Part shown: in pieces, positions 34,789 to 46,100 of the stretch
How the letters are laid out: every line of letters begins with the position of its first letter
Numbering within the stretch: the first letter of the stretch is position 1
Assembly (NCBI GenBank): GCA_003508835.1
Contig: PUFA01000068.1
Span: 7,006,001-7,070,000, forward strand
Reading direction: 5' to 3'
DNA: 64,000 nucleotides
Origin: Eonycteris spelaea
Taxonomy: Eukaryota > Chordata > Mammalia > Chiroptera > Pteropodidae
Translations under genes and position numbers: made by a program
Notes under the pieces: model-generated
Told to the model about the DNA's origin: nothing
Databases searched by the model: none
The model's input: only the letters and a program-made list of their open reading frames with translations

Positions 34789-35765
34789 TTCTTATCAGAG
34801 CCAACATTTTTAATCTTTCAAGATGTGAAAGAAAAAGAGACAGAAAGATTCAGCTGCGCAGTTAACTTTGACTTCTTAAGTCTTATTAAAAATCTTTTTT
34901 TTTTTTTTTTTGCTTTTGAAGACACCATAGTATCATTATGTTGTATTATCATTGCATTTTGAAATTTTACTTTGTCTCCATCACCTAAAACAGACTGTAC
35001 TGGTTTCTGTCCTCAAGGACTATGAAAACTAGTGTTTTTTTTTTTTTAATGGTTCTGTGATGTATAGACACAGCCATTCAACATTCTGAAATAATACTTC
35101 TTTCCTTAATCTACTGATCAAAAATAGTTTAAAATTCTTTTCTAAGGAGAAGTGGAATCAATGCTATTATATAAATAAGATTGGTTTGACTTATGTAGAT
35201 TTGAGTGACCACATTACTGGAAATAATATATACAAGTAATAATCTGCATGTTATCACTAACTACTCTAAGAGGGAAACTCCCATCTCAGTAGTTTAATAC
35301 CATAAAAGTTATTTTTTTTTCATCTAGTAATCAGTCAGCACAAGGGACCTAGCAAATAAAGACTCAGCACTTTCAACATTTGACCTTCAATATCACCCTG
35401 GGTTTTGACAGCCAGCTAATGTAAAGAAAAGAAAGACAATGAAGCATCACTCAGGAGGTTGGACCATGTCTGGAAGTGTTCATCTCTCCCATCTATATTA
35501 TTTGTCAAAAGTCAGACACTATTTTACCTGTATTCAAGGGGGCCCAAAAAAATAGTCTGTGGCAGACTAATAATTCTACACAATGAAAAGGAAGCATTAT
35601 TAATCTTTGGTGGTCAGACTGCATTGATGTCATGGTCCATATTTTAGGTTTTTAAGCTGCTGAACATCCAATGAAGAGCTTTGTTTAGCTGTGGATGAAT
35701 GCCACTCCTTTATTATACTGAAGTTTGCTCTATCTTTTCAAATATTCAGAAGTGGCTGTGAGGAA
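34789..35765. other. mostly unrecognised, two poly(T) runs
   Basis: T-runs lie at about 34,894-34,911 and 35,034-35,048. The region 35,270-35,610 hints at an old repeat ('agtagtttaataccataaaa') but the family is not identified. Confidence 0.35.
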
Positions 35766-35952
35766 CGAAGCCCTGCCTTTAGTATCAAACAGACTCAGGT
35801 CTTTATTAACTGAGTGTCTTAACTTTACTTATCTGTAAAATTGTGAGAATGCCACAGATTTGGAGGTAAAATATGTAAAATGTGCAAATTAGCTAGCAGA
35901 ATGTCTAGCACAAAGAAGGTGCTTAATAATTGTTAGAAGTTATTATTGCAAT
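35766..35952 (+). mobile_element. MIR SINE
   Basis: 'ctttacttatctgtaaaatt', 'aaaatatgtaaaatgtgcaa', 'aatgtctagcacaaagaagg', 'tgcttaataattgttag' match sense MIR. Confidence 0.8.
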
Positions 35953-37335
35953 TGTTATTTGCATTAATACCAAGAAAGTAATGGTTTGCAAAGGCCATCA
36001 TAATAACATTGTTGATATTCATAAGATAGCCCATGCACCTTAACATCATTTTTAAATCACAGGGCACATCCATAAAAGGTTGGTCCTAGGACTGTTAAAT
36101 ATCGATGGCCTTTAGAATTCAAGCTTATACACATGATGTTCTTAATTTCTTTACTCAATAGTAGAGTGAATTACTTTAGAGCTGTATTGGCACCCAGTCA
36201 AACTGAATTTTCACTGTTGCTTATGGTATCTAAATATCACAAAATAAATTGCTCAGTAAATTATCTTCAGTTTCTTTGAAAAAATAAATATCTGTGATTA
36301 TGGATATTGCATCAATAGATTTGAAGATCACCTCATATGCTCTCAGGTATTTGTTTTATTTTTTTAATATTTAAGATCATGAGAAAGAATACCTCTTTAG
36401 AGGATTATTTTATTTATTTGGCATATCCAGTGATTCCTCGATATTTGAACATGAGGAAGTATGTAAAATGCATATGTTGGCTATGTTCAAAAAATGTATC
36501 TTGGGTAGAGGAAGTAACTTCTGGAATGTGTAGTGATAACTTCGACCTTTATACTATTTCCTGAAGAGCAAAGTTAGTAATTAATCCTTCATTATGGCAA
36601 GCATTTTAGCCTACTTAGATTCCTCCAAGCTCTATTTCATCTCCAACCTTAGACTAAAAGGGAAATAATAATATCCACTACACAGAGATTGAAACCCTTC
36701 AGAACAGGGACAAATTAGATGCTTTCCATATGTTAATTCAATTTGAATTTAAGTCTGAAGAGTCTATGGTTCTGTGATAGTATTAAATTTTTTATTTTAG
36801 AAAGTTTTGCCTTTTTGTTTTGGAAAGTGATTACCCTCTATAAAAGTCATTAAGTCTAGAATTCAAGTAGAACATACTCAAAAGAAGACCATAAATGCCC
36901 TGTTTGCTTGGTACTATTTACATGTTTTCTACCACAATTTACTGGGGAATGAGATGAGATAAGTGGAGATGTTTGTTATTAAACTCTGTTCCTTGCATTT
37001 TAGCTACATCAGTGAAAGCGAGTTTCTGGATTCTAAGTGCTGGAAAATGAATTATCGAAGTGTGAAAGCGGAACTGTGTATTGAAATTGCAAAACACGCA
37101 GTAGCTGGCTGATCTGCCTTATCAAAGAATCTGGTTTTGTTAGAACTTCAGTGGTTAAACTTTAAAGGTACCTCTACCTCTTATTAGAAGCTGATGCTCT
37201 ACCCCTTCTTTCCTGCCTCTTGCCCGTGGAAAAATATACGAGAGCTAATATCTCGTAAATGTCAATGAATTCAGTATCATTCTTGCACTATCCCCTGCAT
37301 TTTAATTGCTATATAGTCTAAAGTGGTAACTATTT
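35953..37335. other. unique DNA; one weak exon-like site
   Basis: No repeats are recognised. A 47-codon frame at 36,969-37,112 crosses an acceptor-like site (AG at 37,002-37,003 after a T-rich tract). The 75-codon frame at 36,337-36,564 has no domain. Confidence 0.35.
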
Positions 37336-37799
37336 CCCAAACCCCAAATTGGAACACATTGCCTGACACATGGTCTGACCCTGGGCTATAAACTGTGCTA
37401 AGAAAAATAGGCAGGCTGAGTCACAGACTGAAACCACTAGGCTGTTACAACCTAATTAGCCCAATGACATCAACCAAGCCTCTTCATTTCTCGGGCAATA
37501 AGCTTATCTATAAAATCATGAAAATAGACACAAATGTTCAACTTACATATTTTAATTCTTTTATTTCACTTGTGTATGTGCAAGACATTCCATGAGACAT
37601 CAATTGTTACAGAAATACTTGAATTTCTGGAGTATAATACATATAATTAGAACTGTAGTGGATTTCTGGGCTATCAGTAAGTCATCAATTCTAGAACATA
37701 AATTGAGGGGGAGGAAGTGGAGAGGATGAAATTAAAAATGACCAAAAACAGGTATCAGTTATTGAGAAAAAGTCTATATTTTCAGTAACAGATTTAATA

Positions 37800-37972
37800 T
37801 TTTTAACAATTCTGTTACAAATATTTCAGTTTATGAATGAAAAAATGGAAGCTTCAAGAAATTAATTAACCTGTTCAAGGTCACATAAATTGTAAATGGC
37901 AGAATCAGAATTTAAGCCAGTTCACGGTTTTTTGGTAAAACAGTTAAACCCTTAGTACCACTCTGTGTTGTT
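37800..37972 (-). mobile_element. MIR SINE, antisense
   Basis: 'tgaatgaaaaaatggaagct', 'acctgttcaaggtcacataa', 'ggcagaatcagaatttaagc' match antisense MIR. Confidence 0.75.
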
Positions 37973-38084
37973 GTTGTTTTTCCCTGGAAAATTAAATATA
38001 TCATTCCATCACCAACCAATTTTCCCATTCTACAATACCAACTAAAATTGATAGTTCAGAAAGTTCTTGTCACATTCTTATCCT

Positions 38085-38265
38085 TCTTTCATTTGAGGTG
38101 AACATTTCACATCTTTTTCACCCATTTCCCAGATGCAGAAATTGAGGCTAATAGCATTTTAGTGATTTGTGCAAGATTTTACAGCCCTAGAAATGGCATA
38201 CATGCATTTTCAGATCTTATCCAGTATCCTTGACTGCTGTATGACACTCTGCTTCATTTCAATTT
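38085..38265 (-). mobile_element. MIR SINE, antisense
   Basis: 'cccatttcccagatgcagaa', 'attgaggctaatagc', 'tgcaagattttacagcccta' match antisense MIR. Confidence 0.7.
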
Positions 38266-38499
38266 GTTAGTAGATAACAGCTTTTTTATCTAAAATATAT
38301 ATGGCTCTAATTCTACCCTGAATATATAGTTCTCATTCCATTAATCTTTCTGTGTTAATCCATTCATGTCTTTATGGATTTACAATTTAACAAATCTCTT
38401 TAAGTATTCTTATAAAATAATAAGTGGGGCAGGGCATCTCCAAATGAAAGTTGCAGTGAAAATTTTAATTCTTATTTGGACCAGGTAAGTATCATCTCT

Positions 38500-38655
38500 T
38501 GTAGAATGAGGCCTTCACATCAGTATAATGGGGCTAATATTATGCACTTACCTCAGAGAGCTACTGTGAAGATTAGAAAAGATAAAACATATGTAAAGCC
38601 CAGAGTACAGTGTCTAGCACATGCCGGATGCTTTGTATTTGGGAGTTATCCTCCC
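38500..38655 (+). mobile_element. MIR SINE fragment
   Basis: 'gtataatggggctaatatta', 'cttacctcagagagctactg', 'tgaagattagaaaagataaa', 'acatatgtaaagcccagagt', 'tctagcacatgccggatgct' form a clear MIR right half. Confidence 0.82.
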
Positions 38656-39660
38656 CTTTCCCTGTTCAACTCTACTAAACTTTATGGTCCCCACTTTCTA
38701 TGAAACCTCACCAGTAACTTCAGTGTTCAAGAAAATGGTTTTAGAACTCCAAAGATAACATTGTTTGGAAATAGCATTTTAGAAAACACACACACACACA
38801 CAGCAGCATGACTGAAGACAGTTAATAGCTTCCTTTATATCTCTATCAACCTCTCCCCCTTGCTCCTGGACCAGGTTGTATTACCAAGCAGAGACTGTGC
38901 AATTCCAGAGATTTTTTTGAACTGTTACAAATTAGAATCCACGAGGGAAAGGCTCACTAGAGGACATCACAGGCGAGGTTATCATTTTTTTCTTTTGAAG
39001 TTGGGTCTCATATCTTTTTCTCATTACAATCATTACTTTGAAATATGATTTTTTTAAACAGTAATTTTCTAGAACAAAAGGGATAATACCATATTTCAAA
39101 AGCTTTACTGTGAAATTAAACCTTTGAACTACTGTGAAAGAAATTATTCCCTCAAGGCTGCAAGGCTTAAAGGTTATTAAAAATTTAATTTTAAAGAAGG
39201 CATCCATGAAAAAAAAAGAGTATAAATGCTACTTAGAACTCAGATTGCCCAATTTAATAACTCCCATTGCTCCTTATTTTTAAATAATCTGGAAATGTGG
39301 ACAAATGTGCTCCATTTTTTTCAGTGGCAAATCAGTGTGTCAACAGATGGCTGGCACTGCTCTTTCACATCATCTGTTCTCAACCGGCAGCACTTACACT
39401 GCAGTGGTTCAGCTGATACCTTCTACCTGCCCCATCTAAGAGAGATAATAGCACAGTGTGGTGGTATCACATAGAACATTCACTGAACCCGAAGGATCCC
39501 CCAAACTTCAGATATTGTTGTAATAAAGAGCAGGTATCTAAACCACAATATAGTCTGCACCTAACAAACTGCTGTGATTGAAAGAATTCGAATTATTTCA
39601 TCTGTAAAATGAAAAGAATTTTCTTCGTTCTGTGACATGGACATGTGATCAATGCCTCCA
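38656..39660. other. unique DNA with short (CA)n
   Basis: A (CA)n run lies at 38,786-38,802. Open frames at 38,860-39,048, 38,932-39,207 and 39,226-39,474 are unremarkable; none has a recognisable domain. Confidence 0.4.
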
Positions 39661-39855
39661 TTAAACAGGCAGTGTGACCTAATGCTGCTTACTTCCTTTG
39701 TTCTCTGGTTTTCTCTGTAAAATGAGAATAATAAGTACTTAGCTCACCTACCTCACATTGTTGTCATGGAGATTAAATTAATCACGCATATACAGTGCTG
39801 GAGACAGTGCCTGGCACATAGTAAACACAACATATTATCATCACTATTAATTTTA
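39661..39855 (+). mobile_element. MIR SINE
   Basis: One of the best MIRs here: 'aggcagtgtgacctaatgct', 'tctctgtaaaatgagaataa', 'cacctacctcacattgttgt', 'ggagattaaattaatc', 'gacagtgcctggcacatagt'. Confidence 0.88.
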
Positions 39856-40197
39856 ATCATTCCATGCCTAAATAAGGTAATACATTATTAAGAGAAGTGG
39901 GTGAAGGTGAATAGTTAAGTCTATAACCTTAAGGAAGTCTCAAGCAAGTAGGAGAGCTAAACAGTCAACAGCAATAAAAAATTGCAGGACAATATGATGA
40001 CAGATCTGAGGTATGTTTGTTACTTGTTTGTGATTTGGATCTGCCTGAGTGGGGACCTGGTTAGAGGGGAATGTAGTTAGGGAAGCCTTCTCCGAGGAGA
40101 TGCCTCAAGAAAAACATTCCAAACACAGAGAGTGAAAGCTCCTAGATGTTAATAAAATGTGTTTCCCAGGGACAGTGTGGGAAAACGAATTCATGAA
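39856..40197. other. possible old LINE (L2-like) sequence
   Basis: 'agggaagccttctccgagga' and 'acattccaaacacagagagt' resemble a mammal-wide old repeat usually found near L2 tails. I cannot fix family or ends. Confidence 0.35.
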
Positions 40198-40363
40198 TCT
40201 GTGGTTCTCAATCTGATTGCAATTCAAAATCATCCATGAAGCTGCTTAAAAAGACCATTCATTGACCTCCTGAATGAAAATCTGCTGGTCTGGGGTATAG
40301 GTATTGGACATTTTAACAACCCTGTACTTGTAATTCTGAGGCACAGCCAGTGTTGAGAGTTAT
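40198..40363. mobile_element. MER5A-like hAT DNA transposon remnant
   Basis: It opens with 'tctgtggttctcaatctgat' and closes with 'cagccagtgttgagagttat'; internal 'aatcatccatgaagctgctt' and 'attttaacaaccctgt' match MER5A order. Second copy of the family in the window. Confidence 0.75.
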
Positions 40364-40789
40364 TACTATAATGTATATGAAAGCACATTGTAAACAGCAA
40401 ATCTCAATACAAATGCTAGATTTCATTATTATTGCTTAATAATTAAATATTTAAATACACTAATCTCAAAGCTTCTTACGAGTACTTTTTTTTTTGGCCA
40501 AGTATGTCCACAGTGGAACAAATGGCAAGCAAGACCATAATGACAAGCATAAGTGTCAGACTTGTAAAAAGCTTTAGTTAAATTGGGAAAATGACTAGAC
40601 CTTATACTTAAAATAGAGGTTGTGTCTCTGTTCTTGTTTCATGTGGAACAATCCATATTAGGACAAAGATCTTATTAGAACTAATTAGGAGTTCAGTTTA
40701 CTCAGAACCAGATTTGTCTCTTCTTGACAGCATTTACTTGCTGTAATGTCATCTGCAAAATTTCTGATCTAGAAATGTATCGACCTTAG

Positions 40790-40932
40790 ACCTACTAGAA
40801 CTGCACACACTTCCTACTAGGTTGTGTGCTCCTAGAGGGCCTGCCATTCACTGTTGTTTCTCTAGCACTTTGCACAGCGCTTGTCATATAGTAGATGCCA
40901 ACACATACTTATTCAGTAAATGATCTTTTGTT
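40790..40932 (+). mobile_element. L2 LINE 3' end fragment
   Basis: 'taggttgtgtgctcctagag', 'ggcctgccattcactgttgt', 'ctttgcacagcgcttgtcat', 'atagtagatgccaacacata', then 'attcagtaaatga' follow the L2 3' end closely. Confidence 0.78.
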
Positions 40933-41598
40933 GATTCCCCCCCGCCCATGGGCCTAATTTAAATGCTGTCCGGGTCTGTACTCACTGTCTCTGGGAAAAA
41001 GGTTGCTTCCCAATATTCAGAATGGTTAGCTTATTTTTACAGGATGTTTATGGTGACTAGTATTATTTTCATGGTTTGTTGTAAACAACTATTTTCAGAA
41101 TAATATAGACAAGTAATTCAATTCTGTTGTTTGCTTCCACCAAGCCAGGGGGCAAATTCTATGTTTGCCTACCTGGGCTATCGCCTTGACTTCTACCACC
41201 CACATATTCTTAAGACAGCTTGTTTTCTTTAGAAGTCCTGAGTGATCCTGCCGCCCCTTTTTTGTCTTATCTAGAGTTCAGCAAAGCAAATGACTCATAT
41301 ATTTTAAAGAAAAATTTAAAAAGAGGATGCAATATGTGTGACATGAAATTTCTTATTAGTGTGACAGTTGCTCTCTTAAATGACTGATACGTCAGTTAAA
41401 ATAAATTTTCTCATTAACCTCAAGCATGCCAACTTGTCAAATTATGATGAACCAAAAAGACTGTACCCAGACATTGAGCTGCCATCATTGAACTATATGG
41501 CTTTGCCAATTAGTCTATTAATAACACATTTTTAACATACTTCAGAGTTTTGAAAAACCAAACTATTTCTGAATGTTTTGAGATACAAAAATAGCAAC

Positions 41599-41600
<2 letters not shown>
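40933..41600. other. unique DNA, nothing recognised
   Basis: No family or gene recognised. Confidence 0.4.

Positions 41601-41602
<2 letters not shown>

Positions 41603-41650
<48 letters not shown>
41603..41650 (+). repeat. (GA)n microsatellite
   Basis: About 23 uninterrupted GA units. Confidence 0.97.
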
Positions 41651-41651
<1 letters not shown>

Positions 41652-41734
41652 ATCAAAAGAAAGTGAAAGGAAGTGATTTGCTTTTGTTAGAGGAAATGAA
41701 GGTTATTTACAGAAACAAGGGATCAGTGATCATA

Positions 41735-42000
41735 TAGACATTCAACAAATATTTATTGAATTTCTGATCTGTGCATATGATATTTTGGATGTAGTAGGTG
41801 TGACTTACTAAACAAGTCAGTAGAAATTTTCCTTCAGTAGAAAATCATTTAGCAAATATTTATTACACCTATATGTGTTATTCAGGATACTAGCAAAATG
41901 GGATATAGAGATGAATAAGAAAAGTCACTATGTTTATGAAACTTGTACTTGATAGAGAAGTTAGATAAGCAAATATTTAGAAAAGGAATAGAGAGGCAAC
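41735..42000 (-). mobile_element. possible old LINE tail (L2-like), antisense
   Basis: 'attcaacaaatatttattga' and, lower down, 'tttagcaaatatttattaca' plus 'gggatatagagatgaataag' recall the antisense tail region common to L2-type repeats. The half-repeated pattern suggests two tails. Confidence 0.4.
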
Positions 42001-42629
42001 AGTGGTGGTGTACATCCACACAGAGAGGCAGAATGGTAGCAGTTAAGGATACAAAGATAGATACTAGAATAGAAAGTGTTTGTAAACTAGAAACATTTTT
42101 GATACCATTCTGAAGTTCAACGCATGTCTAAAAAATGAAAATGACTTAGGGGAATAATAATTTGTGTTTGTTTGATCATAGTTTTTGAGTTCTCTTGGAC
42201 ATACATTTAGAGGAAGCTCTGAGGATTGCATGAAGGACTGGAAAGGAACATTAATGGCAATTCTCAGTCTCTCCTCAGTTATGGAGAGCAAGCTATTTTT
42301 GGTTCATCATGCCTGCTCCACCTAACAAAGGGAAAAAAAGATGGAATTTAACAGGACAAATCTTCTCTTAAAGGCACTTTAGAGAATAGTTCTTATGACT
42401 CAGGCAACCTCACTGATTCTTATCCTCATGCCCAAAAGCTATATAAGCTATTTTTCTCTAACCATTTTCTTTTTTTCTATGAACAGAGTTCTGGTAAATT
42501 TTTTTTTCCATCAACTTTTATTTCCAATGATATTTTAGTTCCTTATGATATTCTAATCTTTGTGTTCCCAGTAATGTGGATCTACAAAAAATGAAATAGG
42601 AAAGTGATATGACCAGTTTTATAGTTTAG

Positions 42630-42718
42630 AACAGTCCTTAAATGAGTTCATACCTACAAGGTGTGTAGAACTGTGCTGGCATATAGTAAGTATTGATAAA
42701 GGTGAGCTATTATAACAA
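42630..42718 (+). mobile_element. MIR SINE 3' fragment
   Basis: 'cagtccttaaatgagttcat', 'agaactgtgctggcatatag', 'taagtattgataaa' match the MIR tail. Confidence 0.65.
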
Positions 42719-42827
42719 CCACAACTACTGCTATACCACCACCATCAAGTAAGTGAAATGAGACACAGATGCACGTTCTCCATCTCCACTCTTAAATGAC
42801 ACAGACAAGGTCTATCTCCTTTGTTAA

Positions 42828-42908
42828 TGTGACTGCATGAGAACAGAAAACACATCTCTTTTACTGACAGATTTATACCCAATACTTAGCATTGCTCAAT
42901 AAAATTAA
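42828..42908 (+). mobile_element. L2 LINE 3' end fragment
   Basis: 'tgcatgagaacagaaaacac' followed by 'acccaatacttagcattgct' and 'caataaa' match an L2 3' end. Confidence 0.5.
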
Positions 42909-44250
42909 GAATAAGCTAATTTAACCCTCACACCCCTGAAGTTCTTTTGTGAGTTGTTGTGGTGAAGTAATGTCATTTTCTCCCCAGAGTCAAGTTCATG
43001 CCCATTAAACTCAAATTTTATATTGACTCCATTTAAGAGTATAGATTCTCATCATGAGTAGGAAATAAAAAAGCATGCTATCAGGGGAGGAGAAAAGAAG
43101 TATCTTCCAAATAATTAAGAAATGGTGAAACTTCTGGCTCCCGTATTGTCTTAATGAAAACATTATTTCTCTCCTATGTTGTTTTGGAGAGTGATAGGGA
43201 GGAGATGGAGATTGTAGGAGGATAAGGAGAGAAAGAGTCTTAACCAAATGAAGTCGCAAGTGTAGTCAGTGCATCTGCAAAGCCTGCTGTGAAAAGAAAG
43301 AGGTGGGCACAGAATGACAGCTTTATTTCTCTGATTGAAAACAAACATGGCTTTTTGCAGATCTTGTTTTTGCGTACATTTTAAAGAGATAATAATAATA
43401 GATAGATGACATTGCAAGGCATTCTTTTATTAAAAAGTAATTGGTACATAGAGCATCACATGAGTCTCAATTTGTATACATAAAATGGAGATATAAATAT
43501 TCTCTCTCACAGTGAGTGTTGAGGCTTACATCAAGGATCATGCAAATTACTCAACATGCAAGCACATACTCAGGGTTCATGAATGCGAATGTTTGTCATT
43601 GGTATGTCTTCGTTAATAACTCCTCACTTCATGCCTGGGAAGGGGGCGTGATTAACTTCATCTAATTTTACAGGAGAGGGAACATCAGCTGGGAGAAATG
43701 AATTGTCCTGCCCTGCCCTCTCTGTCTCTTAACTTTTGGTAACTTTTTTTTTTTAGTTCACAGGTTTTACATTTTTTTTATTTGCCAGGCTTGATAATAT
43801 GCTCATTTTCTGGACTTGCAATACATAGATTTAGAGCTTGTCAGGCTTAAGGCTTTAAGTAAAAATGAGTGCATTAGATGGCAGAGCAGGAATCATATTA
43901 CCACAAATTAATGTAATGATTTCTGTTTGAGCATCTTCAGTTCCTACAACTAAAAGGTAACAGAGTTTGAAAATGGGATGAAGGGAGATATATACATACA
44001 TCCATATAGAGAGGAAGAGCTGAGATGAGTGGAAGACGAACAATAAATACACCAGGTGAAGGAACGCCCCTGGAAGCTGGGTGTTTCTAGGCAGCTAAAT
44101 ATCTGGAAAGTGGCTGAACCAAGGGCATATTTGCAATAGTTACATTAAAAATGACTAATAGTCCTCTCAGTTTGGAAAGTAAAGGAACAAGGCACAGAAA
44201 TGAGCAAAGGAACTAATATCGTTGCAAAAGGAACACCCTATATACCCTTT
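42909..44250. other. mostly unique DNA; one MIR-like piece
   Basis: About 43,465-43,580 is weakly MIR-like ('ataaaatggagatataaata'). Minus-strand open frames at 43,011-43,417 (82 and 84 codons, overlapping in two frames) show no domain and no splice pairing. Confidence 0.4.
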
Positions 44251-44340
44251 ACTTTTATTTTTTTAAAATTTTACTTTTATAATCGGCATACAATGTCATA
44301 TTGTTTCAGGTGTACAGCATAGTGATTAAACATTTATATA

Positions 44341-44366
44341 ACTTAAGAGTTATATAACTCTTAAGT
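44341..44366. repeat. 26-bp perfect palindrome in L1 3' region
   Basis: ACTTAAGAGTTAT (44,341-44,353) is followed directly by its exact reverse complement ATAACTCTTAAGT (44,354-44,366), with no spacer. Confidence 0.95.
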
Positions 44367-44923
44367 GATCACCCCAACAAATCCACTACTAATCTGAAAC
44401 AATACATAGTTATTACAATATTATTGACTATATTCTCAATGTTGTATGTTACAGTCCCATGATTATTTTATAACTACCAATTTGTACTTCTTAATCCCTT
44501 CCCTTTCTTCAACCATCTCCCCAACCCCCCTCTCATTGGCAACCATTAAAATGTTCTTTGTACCTATCTATGAGTTTGTTTCTGTTTTGTATGTTTGTTT
44601 ATTCTGTTCTTTAGATTCCAGATATAAGTGAAATCATATGGTATTTGTCTTCCTCTGTCTGACTATTCCCTCAGCACAGTACCCTCTAGGTCCATCTATG
44701 TTGTTGCAGATGGCAAATTTTCATCCTTTTTTATGGCTGAGTAATATTTCATTGTGTATATGTACCACCTCTTTCTTATCCATTCATCTATTGATTGACA
44801 CTCAGGTAACCTCCATATCTTGGCTATTGTAAGCAATTTTGCAATAAATATGAAAGCACAGATCCTTTTGAATTAGTGTTTTGGATTTCTTTGGATAAAT
44901 GCCCAGAAGTAGGATTACTGGGT

Positions 44924-45130
44924 TCTTCTTTGTCTCTTGTTACATAGACTTTGTTTTAAAGTCTATTTTGTCTGGTATAGATATTGCTATACTTCGTTTG
45001 TTTGTTTGTTTCTTTCCATTTTCATGAAATATTTTTTCATCCCTTTACTTTTAGTCTGTGTGTATCAGTAAATGTAAGGATCTGGTTTTCTTATCCATTC
45101 AACCACCCTATGTTTTTTGATTGGAGCTTT
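44924..45130 (-). pseudogene. ORF2 endonuclease-domain remnant
   Basis: On the minus strand the sequence carries the ORF2 N-terminal part: 'gctccaatcaaaaaacatag' at its start and 'aaaatagactttaaaacaaa' at its end, as in other L1 endonuclease regions here. It is cut at 44,923 by the internal deletion, so the C-terminal half of the endonuclease and the whole reverse transcriptase are absent. Confidence 0.75.
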
Positions 45131-45149
45131 TAATTCATTTATTTTTAAA

Positions 45150-46100
45150 GTCAATGTTGATAGATATGTAGTTATTTTCATTTATTTATATATATATTAT
45201 TTTCTTCTTAAAGAAGTTCTTTTAACATTTCTTGTAATACTAGTCTGATGACAATGAACTTCTTTAGCTTTTTCTTATCTGGGAAGCTCTTTATTTGTCC
45301 TTCAATCTTAGACAATAGCTTTGTTAGGTGGCATCATCTTGGTTGTAGGTTCTTGTTTCTCATTACTTTAAATATTTCATGCCAATCCCTTCTGGCCTGC
45401 AACGTTTCTGTTGAGAAATCAGCTAAATGTCTTTGGGAGCGCCTTTGTAGGTAACTAACTATATCTCACTTGCTGTTTTTAAGGTTCTTTCTTAGATTTT
45501 AACCTTTGGCATTTTAATTATGATGTATCTTAGTGTGGGTCTGTTTGGATTCATCTTGTTTGGGACTCTCTGTGCTTCCTGGGCTTGTATGTCTATTTCC
45601 TTCACCAGGTTAGGGAAGTTTTCAGTCATTTCTTGAAATAGATTTTCAATTCTTTGTTCTCTCTCTTCTCCTTCTGGTACCCCTATAAAGTGAATGTTGG
45701 TATGCTTGATGTTGTCCCCAGAGTCCCATTAACTGTCCTCATTATTATTTTTTGGATTCTTTTTGCTTTTTGCTTTTCTGATTTGATGTTTTCTGCCACC
45801 TTCTCTTCTAAATCACTGAATTAAACCTCTGCTTCATGTTATCTACTGTTGATTACCTCTAATGTAGTCTTCATTTCTGTGTTTTTTAAAAAATATCTTC
45901 TATCCCCATTGTTATGTTTCCTATCTCTCTGTTGAAGTTCTCGCTGAGATCATTGAGCATCCTTATAACCAGTGTTTTGAACTGCATCTGGTAGATTGCT
46001 TGTCTCCATTTTATCTAGTTCTTTTTCTGGAGCTTTGTTCTGTTCTTTCATTTGGGACACACTTCTCTGTCTCCCCATTTTAGCTGCCTCCCTGTGTTTG
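45150..46100 (-). pseudogene. L1 ORF1 remnant
   Basis: Read on the minus strand the segment shows ORF1 order: a coiled-coil-type A-rich part (45,780-46,050), 'gaagcacagagagtcccaaa' (about 45,580), 'aattaaaatgccaaaggtta', 'cagaaacgttgcaggccaga' and 'tacaagaaatgttaaaagaa' near the end. These mark the RNA-recognition and C-terminal parts of the ORF1 protein. Stops and indels break every frame. Confidence 0.75.
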
